NCBI GenBank assembly: GCA_018398765.1
Contig: JAHBMJ010000363.1
Coordinates: 1 to 24,272, forward strand
Direction of reading: 5' to 3'
Length of the DNA: 24,272 nucleotides
Source of the DNA: Chromera velia
Taxonomy: Eukaryota > Sar > Chromeraceae
This document shows positions 1 through 9,767 of the stretch, piece after piece (the first letter of the stretch is position 1; every line of letters starts with the position of its first letter). A program made the translations under genes and the position numbers. The notes beneath the pieces are model-generated. The model did no database searches and was not told the DNA's origin. It was given only the letters and a program-made list of their open reading frames with translations.

Positions 1-105
1 TTTTCCTGTGCTGCCTTCTCTTTCTTTGCTATGTCGGAAGGCGCATTCAATTCATCCAACTCCTGTCTTCCTACTGTGTGTATGTATCTGTGTGCACGCT
101 TGCAG

Positions 106-1334
106 TTCCGTTCTCAGGGCCCTAGACGAACAGTTGAGACACGTGGAGAGGGGAGACATGGACGGTCAGTGGATTGATCAGCATTTTCTTTTTTCCCGCG
201 ACTCTAGGCGCTTTTGTTTTCTGCCTCTTTCGATTTTGTGTTTTTCGTTCGTTTCGTGAGCCGTACATAAAGGAAGCAACATCTCTATCCTGTCCTCCAT
301 CTTGAATGACCCCCAAAGAATCCCTGGGTAAATTAATTGTCTTATGAGGCTCTCTTAAGCTTAGTGAAAAAAAGGTCGACCGTTGAAGTCTCACACCGGC
401 TCCTCGAACCCTCTGGAATCGGCACTACAGTCCTCCTTTAGAACACTGTCTCCCTCCGTCCCTCCCAAATTTATGCTGTACGTTTGCTTGCTCGCAGAAA
501 TTGTGAGGAAGTCTGCACACCAGAGGATGCACTTCGTCATGCCCTCCCCCAAGTCCCCCACTCTGCCGCTGAAAATCACAGACGCATTGGACTTTGGTCA
601 GTCAGTCTTTTGCTTTGAATTCATGCACATACACCTCAACACGCTCTCGTACGCGCGCAGAGAGAAAGAGAGGGAGAGAGGGAGAGGGAGAGGGAGATGG
701 GGAAAGGGACAAAGAGTGACTGTGTGTGAGTGAGAACAGTGCAGTGACATCGAGAGGCCAGAGAATGCCTCCGAAAAAGCAACACAGCGAAATAGTGGAA
801 TCATTCATGCGCTTCGTCTCTTTTGGTCATCACTTCTTTCCTTTTTGTGTGCAGTCCCTCTCCCTCCGTTGTCAGAAAAACACCTGAGGGCGCTTCAGGA
901 GATTTTCCTCTTCTATTGCAGACAGCAGGTGGGCCTGCATGTCCGCGGCATGCTTAGAGATCTGTCTGATTGTCTGTTCGCTCCTTGACTTGCTTTTTCT
1001 TTTGGAGGTGTGTGAAGTTTCTCTGTGCGTGCCATCTGCGCCACTTTTTTACTCATGTTTTGCGTGAGGGAATTCACAACAAAAGCAAACCGATGCTTTC
1101 TCTTTACCAATGCCTTCTGCTTCTTGTTTTCCTGCGACAATCTCCCTTCATCCTTTCTGATCTCCAATTGTCTGAGTGAGAGCAGATTGACAAGGGACAG
1201 GTTTCGTCAAACCCCGGAGAGCTCGGAACCTTCGGACAGATTGCCAAGTCGTCAACAAGTCAGTTAGGTAGTCAGCTGAGTCAGGTTGGCAGACAGACAG
1301 ACAGAGACAGAGACAGAGAGACAGACAGACAGAC

Positions 1335-1371
<37 letters not shown>

Positions 1372-1606
1372 CGCAGGCAGGCAGGCAGGCAGACAGACAG
1401 ACAGACAGAGAGACAGACAGAGAGACAGACAGACAGACAGGCAGGCAGACAGACAGGCAGGCAGACAGACAGACAGACAGACAGACAGACAGGCAGGCAG
1501 ACAGACAGGCAGGCAGGCAGACAGACAGACAGACAGACAGGCAGGCAGACAGACAGGCAGACAGACAGACAGACAGACAGACAGGCAGGCAGGCAGACAG
1601 ACAGAC

Positions 1607-1639
<33 letters not shown>

Positions 1640-1722
1640 CGCAGGCAGGCAGACAGACAGGCAGGCAGGCAGGCAGACAGACAGACAGACAGACAGACAG
1701 ACAGGCAGGCAGACAGACAGAC

Positions 1723-1759
<37 letters not shown>

Positions 1760-3528
1760 CGCAGGCAGGCAGGCAGGCAGGCTCTGAAACGGAAAGAAAG
1801 ACAGACAGGCACGCGGGTATGTGTAGAAGAAGACTAAGGCCTTCGATGGCACCGTCAAGACTACCACTGTATACTGAGAAGAACTGGAGATACTCACTGA
1901 GATTCCCGGCTTCCATTTCTTCCCATCTCCTTTTCTCTCCTCTTCTCCGACTCCTTTCCTCCTTTTTCCGATTTGTTCCCTCCCTTGTCAATTTGCTTTT
2001 TTGCCGACTCCCTTGTCAATTTACTTTTTGCAAAATCAACTTGACTGTAATGAACGAATAGCGAGTCTCACTATCCCTCCCTCACCTCTGCAATGGCCCT
2101 GCAGCCATGTCACTCCCAGAATACCAAAAATTCTGCAAGGTCTGTCAGCCTGTCCGAAGGCTTCCAAGGAAATTCGATTGTTGGCTTCAATGAAGAAAGA
2201 GGGTCTGGGGGGGGGGGNGGGGGGGGGGGGGTGGCGAAAGAAGAGAAGAATATAAGACGAGAAGCACGATGATAGAAAGAAAAAACCGTAGGCGGAAAAG
2301 CCCTTTTCGTTTCCGCCTTCAAATCGGGACGCTAAGGCAACTCAGAAAAAGACAGGAAGAGTCCCGTCCTGCAAAGTCCGTTAGCTGATGAGAAGCAAGC
2401 TCAAAATGACAAACAGAACGCTGTGGTGTCGACTGATCGAGTGGAAGAGGAGAAAAGGAACTAAAACGTTGTCTGGAAGCAAAAAAAGGGAAACGGAGAA
2501 ATAGAGAAGGAAGCACCGGGTTCAAAGCACCGGTCCATCCGTCCACTGAGGAAAGCAGCCCGATCACGTCGTTCGACTGAACCTCTTTCCAGGTTCCGTT
2601 TTTTGCTCGTTGTCCTCCTCTCTCTTGGTGTTCATTTTCTTTCCTCCCTCCCTCCCTCCTTTCACGTCACAGGATTTTGAGGTTGCGGGAATTCTGGTGA
2701 CAAAAAAGGAATCAGAAAAGACATTCAGGTCAGTCACTGTCTGTCTGCCTTCTCTCTCATTGACTGTGATGATCCTTTCTCTCACAAAACACTTTTCTTT
2801 GTCGTTTGTGTGTCTGGTCTTGTAGCTTTCTTTGTGCGTGGCAAAGCCAAGCATTCCTTTGGAAGCCAAGATGAAGCGCGGCGTATCCCAGTACACGCGG
2901 TTCTCGCATTGCTTCCTTCTTCTTCTCGTTCTCTCAATTCCTGCAGGCAATCGTCGGACGGACGCAGGTACCTCGACTTCCAACACTTCAAGGCCGCACT
3001 TGTCCGTCTGGCCCGCATCGGATTCTCCCGGCCTCCGCACTCTCTTGACCCCAACGGTCAGGCGGCAGAGCGTTACATGCACAAATAGAAAGAAATACCA
3101 AATGTTGTCCACAGTCAGGCGGACAGGTGCACTGGGGCAGAGGGACAGAAAGAGAGACTTGTGTCTCTCCGGAAGGGGCAGCTAATTCGTCTGAGACGCC
3201 TACTGCTCCATGCAAATTCCACACAGACTTCCACACCAGATAGACGTACAGACGGGAGTAGAGACCTTGGAGGTGGATGTATTTGTGTCGTGTAATGTTC
3301 TCTCCCTGCTGCGGTCGTGCTGCCTGCAGACGAGTCGAAGCTCCGTTTCAGAATGCTCAAGTGGATGGAGGTCGACCGTCCGGAAATTTACAGGTCTGTC
3401 GGGAGGGAGGAAGGGAGAAAGGCAGAGCCGGTGGCAGCTCTTTTTGTTGGGAAAAAAGAGACTCGGTCGAAGTTTGTACGGAAGAAGTGACAGCGGTAAA
3501 GCTTCTGCCTTTCCCGCCTTTCCGCATA

Positions 3529-3567
<39 letters not shown>

Positions 3568-5691
3568 GTGTGGACGTGTATGTGCAGACGCCGTATGCGC
3601 CCCTTCGGTGAGCCCTTCGGAGGTCCCCGTTTCGGTTACTCGAGGGAACAGCAGGAGAACGACGATAGAATCGAGGACGAGAGATTCCGATCTATTGCAA
3701 ACGCAAGCGCTGCAAGGGTCTGTCTGTCATGCGTGTATGAGGAAGGGGTTGAAGGACAAGGAGGGTTTTCTTTTGTGTTATGTTTTTCTTCTTCTTCTTC
3801 TTCTTCTTCTTCTTCTTCTTCTTCTTTTCTCCTTGTATCGCTTGTGCCCTCGCTCCTCTTATGTAGGCTTGCTGACATTTCCCTCCTTTCTTGCGGCCGT
3901 TGTGCAGCGTTCGGAGCAGAAAACGAAATGCATATGTGCATTTATGAATAAAATCCAAACTCATTTTCGTTGCAGTGTTACATCTCTAGTGTTGTTTTCT
4001 AAAGTCGCGCTGAGCCTTTTCTTGAGCACTACGACATGAAGAATCTTCTTCTAAAACACAAATGTGTGCAGCGTCTGGAGAACTCCTCGGATATGCCCTC
4101 GACAGAAATGGAACTGTACAACCCCGAAGGATCAGAATGTGCGTGCGTCAGAAACATTTGTGTCCACAACGTTCTTTGGAATTCAAGTTTGTGTGGTCCT
4201 CTTCTGAGTGTTCGCTCTTTTTCGTATCAGTTCGTGTGATAAGGTGCGCGCGCGCGTGTGTGTGCGAGAGAGCGAGAGAGAGAGAGACCGTCATTCCCGA
4301 TCGAAATCGCCCATGGCCCCTCTCTTTGTCCTGTCCGGTTTTGTGTGTATGCAGACATGTCCGGGCCTACAGGAGCACTCCCGTCCTCCCACGGCAGGCA
4401 CACAGGAGCAGGAGCCCCCGCCCCCGCACCCCTCCCCAGTACTCGCAGTCCCGTTCTCGTGCCCCTTGACAGGCCTCCGCAACAACCCTACCCCGCACCC
4501 GCATACGGATACGCCCCCCCTCCGGGCCCCGGGCCCTACCATCCCGGCCCAATGCACCCGCACCACCACAGCGGGAGCCCATCCCCCTTGAGGTCCCAAA
4601 GGAGCAAAGGGGGTCAGAGCAGTAGACAGAGAACGATCAGGGGGGCCTACCAAGGACCTCCCCATAACGCACCGGAGTGGAACTACCCCCCCCTCCACAC
4701 GAGAGACGTCTACGCACGCCCCGCGGGATTTTATCCCCACGGAGCGCCCCCGCCCACGAATGTCTCACCCAACGTTCTCAAACGTCTGCCTCCCGACACT
4801 CAAATGCAACCACCCAAGTCCGTCATGCTCTATGAATCCAAGTACTCGCGCCCCTACCCTCCTGGAGCTTCCTACCCTCGCAACTACAATTTCTCTCACG
4901 GCGGTGCCCCTGGAGGATATGCCTACGACGGTTCCCAGGGTCTGTCCCCTGCGAGTCGCCAGACCATGCGTCTCCCTCCTCTAGACCCTCACGGACATGC
5001 CCACCCGTCTCCTTATGCTCCTCAAATGGCTGCACACCCAGGTGCAGGATACACCAACACAAAGCGCGACGCCGCCACGGACCCAGACCTCCACCCAGAC
5101 TTCCAGCCCCTCCCCCAACCCCTCCACGCCCCCCCTCCCCAGGCCCCCACCCCACGACCTCAGGCCTCATTGCACCAGGGGGGGTATACTGACAGACACC
5201 ACCCGGAACAACACTACCCATACCAATACGGAGGCCAACGCCAGCCCTACTCAGGCCACCCGCGTGCCCATGCCCCCCAGCCCGACTACGTCAACTACGG
5301 GGCCGAGCCGACAGACCCCTTCGCGTACCCTCCCCTCAGACAAGAGGCAAAGAGTGGAGCTTACGGAGGACTCGCTTACTCGGTACGTCACTCTGTGTGC
5401 ATGCATATTTGTGTCCAGCCTTGCCTGTCTTGAGACCCTTGAGTGAGTGTCATTCCTGCGTGTCTCCCCCCCTCCTCGCAGGGATACCATTCTGAAGCCG
5501 TGGCACCCCGTCAACCTCCCGCAGGTGGGTGAGACGAAAGAGAGGAATAGCTTTTGTCGTCTGTTGCGGAAAGTGTTTTCGTGTCGGGACAGGTGTTGAG
5601 TGAAGCTCGCTGTATTTCTATCTTTGTGTACGTGCTGAGCCACACGTCTATATGTCTATCTATCTCTCTCTCCGCGCGTCTATCTGCTTGA

Positions 5692-5727
<36 letters not shown>

Positions 5728-5787
5728 GTGCTTCTGTGTACTGCAGGATATCCCCAATACATTCCTCCTCCTGTGCATTACGCGTAA
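106..5787 (+). CDS. Hypothetical protein, 5'-partial: EF-hand/p25-alpha-like helical region plus Pro/His/Tyr-rich tail
   Basis: At least 14 exons that keep codon phase: 106-164, 498-596, 855-928, 1186-1267, 2105-2139, 2673-2728, 2947-3056, 3330-3393, 3588-3717, 3908-3935, 4072-4146, 4355-5382, 5482-5524, 5747-5787 (TAA 5785-5787). Together they give about 640 residues; exon 106-164 opens at codon position 3, so the start lies left of the window. The N-terminal 230 residues are helical and charged, with short blocks such as HLRALQEIFLFYCRQQ, MSLPEYQKFCKDFEV, TKKESEKTFRQ and YLDFQHFKAALVRLARIGF. This spacing recalls paired EF-hand or p25-alpha (TPPP) modules, but no canonical calcium loop is visible. 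Exon 4355-5382 encodes about 342 residues rich in Pro, His, Tyr, Gly and Gln, probably disordered; the protein ends GYPQYIPPPVHYA. The 28-nt exon 3908-3935 is the weakest call and is included because phase needs it. Function unknown; a cytoskeletal or ciliary scaffold is only a guess. Confidence 0.75.
658..713. repeat. GA-rich microsatellite in an intron
   Basis: Imperfect (GA)n/(GGGA)n purine tract in the intron between exons 498-596 and 855-928. Long reading frames through it on either strand are low-complexity artefacts. Confidence 0.8.
1288..1782. repeat. About 495-bp (GACA)n/(GGCA)n tetranucleotide array in an intron
   Basis: Runs of GACA interspersed with GGCA, GAGA and a few CACG units, lying in the intron between exons 1186-1267 and 2105-2139. 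It starts about 20 bp after the donor at 1268. Because the period is 4 and stops are rare, several frames on both strands stay open and read as Cys-Leu-Ser-Val or Asp-Arg-Gln-Thr repeats; these are not genes. The repeated triplets GACAGACAGACAC-GCAGGCAGG suggest higher-order duplication of blocks inside the array. Confidence 0.95.
2207..2231. repeat. Poly-G run with an undetermined base
   Basis: A G homopolymer interrupted by N at 2218, in the intron after exon 2105-2139. True length is uncertain. It does not affect the coding reconstruction. Confidence 0.9.
3532..3573. repeat. (GT)n microsatellite just before an acceptor
   Basis: GT dinucleotide tract ending about 15 bp before the acceptor at 3587. 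It may stand in for part of the polypyrimidine tract; the same (TG)n-TGCAG layout recurs at 18608-18639. Confidence 0.85.
3787..3828. repeat. (TTC)n microsatellite
   Basis: About 14 copies of TTC in the intron between exons 3588-3717 and 3908-3935. Poly-Ser, poly-Glu and poly-Lys frames through it are artefacts. Confidence 0.9.
5695..5725. repeat. (TGTC)n microsatellite in the last intron
   Basis: Seven or so TGTC units in the intron before the terminal exon 5747-5787 of the Pro-rich gene. Confidence 0.85.
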
Positions 5788-7686
5788 TGAGAAGAAGAGA
5801 GATTGGGTCGGTCCTCGTACTCTTCCTTTTGTGCTCGCCCGCCTGCCTGCGTGCTTTTTTTTCTCTTTGTTGCGGCGGCACTTTTATGGAATCTCGACGC
5901 GCACCTCCCTCGTGTGAATTTCGTCCTTCACACCGTCCTCTCTGCCTTTTCCTCTCTCTCTCTCTCTCTCTCTCTCCCTTTCTTTCTTTGGCTGTTTCTT
6001 TCTTTGTTTTTTCCGGCATACATTGCCTGACGACGTTGCAGTTCTTTGCTTTCTCCGCTCACGTGCACTTCTTTCTGTCTCTCTGTGTGTCTGGCGGATT
6101 GTCTCCATTTGTGCAGAAGATTCTCTGGAGGGAGAGTGAGGGAGAAGCACGGGGGTGTTGAACGGTGGCACGGGGGGTAGGGAGACAGGGGACACGTATC
6201 GTTACGTGTCTCTCTCTGTTTCCCTTTCTCTTCATGCACTGAACTGAAACTTTAAGCAGATGCCAAGGGCGGGTGGGGGGGACAGGGAATCGTCTTGCTT
6301 GACTTACAAAGTATTGAGTGCAGCAAAGGGCGGCACAGACAGGCGGGAAATTGGTGGTAGAGAAGGTGAGGGAAAGGTATTTAATCATACAGAAACAACC
6401 ACAAATGCGTAGACTGGGGAGAAAGCATTCTTCTTTCTTGCCTCCTTCACATCTGACACTTCTACTCTCCTCTTCTCTCTTTTCAAGGGTGCGCAAGAAA
6501 AGAAAGTGCCGAAACAGCTGAGCGGATTCATAGAGGGCATAGGAAGAAAAGGGGTAGCACCGCATGGAGAGCTTTCAGTGAATTCGGGAGTCTCAGACCT
6601 TGTCTGAAAGCTCAAAGTGGCTGCGAGGGGAAGGGAAAAGAAGAGGGCATAGATCAGCATCAAAATGAAGGCAAAGTCCATTTCCTCCTAACCTCTGGCG
6701 GAAAAGAAGACAAGGGAATGGTGCTTTCTGGCAGAGAAAAAGAAGGAATAAAAGGGAGGCCATGTACAGAGAAAGGAGGGAGGGAGACAGAAGGCGACCA
6801 CCCAGGGAAAATATTTAATGGCCGACTGGGATGGACTGGGGGGGTTCGTGCAACCCTGAGAACATGCAACCGCCTCTTTGTTTTCCTGATGGTCGAAGAT
6901 CAAATTAGAATATCAAGAAGAAGAAGAAGAAGAAGAAGATGCGGTGAAGTGTGGGCCCCCAGGGAGAGAGGAGGTAAGGAGAAGAGAGGACATCCATCGC
7001 ATGTGCTGCCTCAATGACTCACTTTTGTTTTCAAGCATGTACGTGGTAAGCGAAAAAGTGAAATACTCGACTGGTGCGTCTTTGTCTGTGTTTCTCTCTC
7101 TCTTTTTCTACAAAGTCGTGCGCGCTCCCTCACCTCCTTGACGAACGGACTTTTGTTTTGTGCCCTCCTAAAGAGCTGCTTTGGCATGCTCTTCAAGCCA
7201 AACAGGCAGAAGAAAGGCACAGACAGAAAGAAGGCAAGGAAGAAAGCATCTGAGTGGATGTTTAGGAGGAAAGGAAGCGAAGAAGAGGGGGGAGAGGGGG
7301 GTTCACTCAGCAGAGATTAAGTGGTACCCGTTTCATTTCAAGAGCTCGCAAAAAATGCAGACCGATTGCGCTAAATTAAAATGTTTGCATTGAGCTCATG
7401 TGAGACAGAGAGAAATGAAGAGAGCGATTGAGCGAGAAGGCTGTCGGTCTTACTGCTCTTCCTGTGTTACAAAATCCCTCTCAGGTAGTCTCTCGCTCAC
7501 TCACTAATCGACAAATAGATTTGCGCATTCTCTTTGCTTTTGGTTCAACCCTCTCTCTTAGCTTCTTCCGGTCTTGTCTCTTTAAAAACACGAGAGAAGA
7601 ATATATAGGCCATTATGTGGCCATCTCCGCCTCTTATTACAACCATGGTAAATACTTCATCATCATGATTAACGTTTATTATATTG

Positions 7687-7689
<3 letters not shown>
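5788..7689. other. Intergenic region without a supported gene
   Basis: Follows the TAA at 5785-5787. It contains a CT microsatellite (5951-5977), an AAG tract (6918-6940), and purine- or pyrimidine-biased sequence on alternating strands. Isolated splice-like signals occur (acceptor-like near 6117, donor-like AGGTAAGG near 6974) but I could not link them into a phased model. A short plus-strand frame at 6718-7017 ends in poly-Arg from the AAG tract and is not convincing. A small or fast-evolving gene cannot be excluded. Confidence 0.5.
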
Positions 7690-7725
<36 letters not shown>

Positions 7726-7726
7726 G
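7690..7726. repeat. (TTA)n microsatellite
   Basis: About 12 TTA units marking the abrupt change from GC-balanced sequence to the AT-rich block at 7690-9480. ATC/ATT trinucleotide debris follows to about 7810. Confidence 0.9.
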
Positions 7727-7835
7727 ATCGGTCGTTGGTCTATAAGCATCATCATCCCCAAATCATCATTATCGTCATCATGAGACATGATTATCATCAT
7801 TGTTATTATTCTTGGTTGGTCTGTAGGCCACTAGG

Positions 7836-8608
7836 TACCCTGTAGGTAGCCAGGATTTTGCGGGATTTTAGCCCAGGATTTTAGCGGATTTTACGGGATT
7901 TTGGCCAGGATTTTAGCGGATTTTGGCGGATTTTGCCCAGGATTCTGCCGGACTCTTAACGTTAAAAATATAATCCCTATACCTAGGATTTTATAATCTA
8001 AAATCCTGGAAAAAAGCTAAAATCCTAGCCTCTTCCTAGGATTTTATGGGATTTTACGGGATTATACGGGATTTTACGCCGCCTAGTCTTACACGCCTTC
8101 AAATGCCCCATGGAACCTAGGTTGAGTGAGCGTTTCGCATGACATGGGGTTGTCCTCAAAGCCTTGTTAGTGGCTTGGGGTCTGGCATCGCCGGATCTAG
8201 GATTTAACCTTCAATCATTATACGGGATTTTACGGGATTTTAAAGAAATGAATAAAATTAAATTCAAAGATGAATGACACACTTCCAGTTTGACCTGAAA
8301 GGATAACCGGCATCGATTGTGATCGACTTTTATTTCATTATTTTTATTTATGTTAAAATCCCGTAAAATCCCGTATAATCCCGTAAAATCCTGGCATTCA
8401 TTTCTAAATTTCTAAAATCCTAGGATAGAGGATTTTAGTCTTTATAATCCCTAGAGCCAGGATTTTAGATTCTAAAATCCTCGAGAAATAGTCCGGCAGA
8501 ATCCTGGGCAAAATCCGCCTAAATCCGCTAAAATCCTGGCCAAAATCCCGTAAAATCCGCTAAAATCCTGGGCTAAAATCCCGTAAAATCCTACTTACCT
8601 GCAGGGTA
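7836..8608. mobile_element. 773-bp foldback / terminal-inverted-repeat element (MITE-like), non-coding
   Basis: The left end (7836-7954) and right end (8490-8608) are imperfect inverted repeats of 119 bp each, starting TACCCTG(T/C)AGGTA. Both are built from short motifs such as GGATTTTAGC and ACGGGATTTT. Secondary inverted segments lie inside: about 8039-8080 pairs with 8353-8393. No reading frame of useful length lies within, so it would depend on a transposase supplied elsewhere. Family is not clear to me. No good 8-bp target duplication is visible beside these ends; a TA duplication cannot be distinguished from the terminal TA. Confidence 0.75.
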
Positions 8609-9480
8609 GGCGATCATGCAATACATTAGTTTAAGTTGTTTAAGGCAATGCTTTATCACCGAGTTTTTTTCCCTATTGCTAGAGCGGTATTCAACACAAC
8701 AGGGGAGAGGACATCCGCCATCATTATTACTATGATCATTCTTGATTGGTCTGTATTCTAGTCTGTACATATCTGTACTAGGATATGTACTAGGCTATAA
8801 TGTAATGCATAAGTTTAGAGGAATTATACCATTGATGTAAGCCCATATCTGGCTCTAGATCTGGCTATGAATCGCGGGGGTTCCTGGAATTTAAATAAAA
8901 TCCTATCCTATATATCTACTGCATGACATATACTTCTGTATGTGTCGTGATGGGATGTGTGTTGTTGCATGTATGTGTGCATGATGTGGAGTAATGTGCA
9001 TCAATATATGGTGTAAGGCGGACATCAGATAACTGACACGCAGGTCTAGGGCTCCGGCCCCAAACACGAAGGAAGGTCTGACGCGTGTATGCGCTTTTTC
9101 TGGACGCCGCACGTCGAGCGCTCGGCATTGGGGTAGGAGGCCAATCCTCCAGACATTAATCCTAGCATTAATCCTATCCTATCCTATCCTATGTAATCCT
9201 GTAATCCTTAATACCACATCATTGATAATACCCAATATCAATTTTATATCGAATTATAGTTCTCAAATTCAAGTTTAATCAAACTAGTTTAAGATCTATA
9301 AAATTCAACTAATAAATTTGAAACCAGATTAAAAATTTAGAGTTCTAATTTAGATCGAATCCAACTTTTCTAGCAATTTCCCAATTGGTTAAATTGGATT
9401 CCAATACTATACATGATGTGATGCTAGATAGTATGACGCAGTAGAGAAGCCTAAATGCTTTGATGAGGTCTTTGTTCGTT
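8609..9480. repeat. AT-rich repeat debris
   Basis: AT-rich sequence with TAATCCTA/ATCCT motifs and an (ATCCT)n cluster at about 9171-9192. A copy of CTTGATTGGTCTGTA at 8741-8755 nearly matches CTTGGTTGGTCTGTA at 7811-7825 on the other side of the foldback element. No coding exon recognised. The composition is unlike the surrounding genes. Confidence 0.6.
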
Positions 9481-9522
9481 TTCAGTGGCACGTAATTTCA
9501 CTCTGCTTTTTCGACCCTGCAG

Positions 9523-9757
9523 GCCTCCCTCCAAGGAAGACAAGAACGCCAGCCCGAGGAGAAGAACCTACCAGGAAGACCCAGACCCGAACAAACGCTC
9601 AGCCGTCCCCAGCGTCGCCCGCAAGTGCAGCAAGAAAGCAACCGGAAAGAAGGTAGTGATTCAAGAGATCACTCTTCCAGCCTGTTACACGACCTTCAAA
9701 AGCCCCTCTCATCCTCCCCGCTCTCCTTCTTGCTCTCTCCCATGCTTGCTGCCCTGA
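9523..9757 (+). CDS. Possible orphan terminal exon, basic peptide, convergent with RPS4
   Basis: A strong acceptor (pyrimidine-rich, CCCTGCAG ending 9522) is followed by an open frame to TGA at 9755-9757. It encodes a basic segment starting PPSKEDKNASPRRRTYQED and including KCSKKATGKK. A donor-like AAG|GTAGTG sits at 9652/9653. No upstream exon was found; the AT-rich repeat block lies directly before it, so a 5' part would be beyond that block or lost. The other two frames are also open over much of the stretch, which weakens the case. It might simply be 3' untranslated sequence of RPS4 on the other strand. Confidence 0.3.
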
Positions 9758-9767
9758 CAGTCTCCGT

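Noticed and set aside
1148-1991. Long minus-strand frames encoding Cys-Leu-Ser-Val repeats
   Set aside because: They arise from the GACA/GGCA tetranucleotide array, which keeps several frames open on both strands; the region is an intron in the phased plus-strand gene.
4291-4740. Minus-strand Gly/Val/Arg-rich frame
   Set aside because: Antisense shadow of the Pro-rich exon; no start or splice support.
4997-5446. Alternative plus-strand frame rich in Thr/Pro/Ser
   Set aside because: Shadow of the Pro/His/Tyr-rich exon 4355-5382, which joins in phase to exons on both sides.
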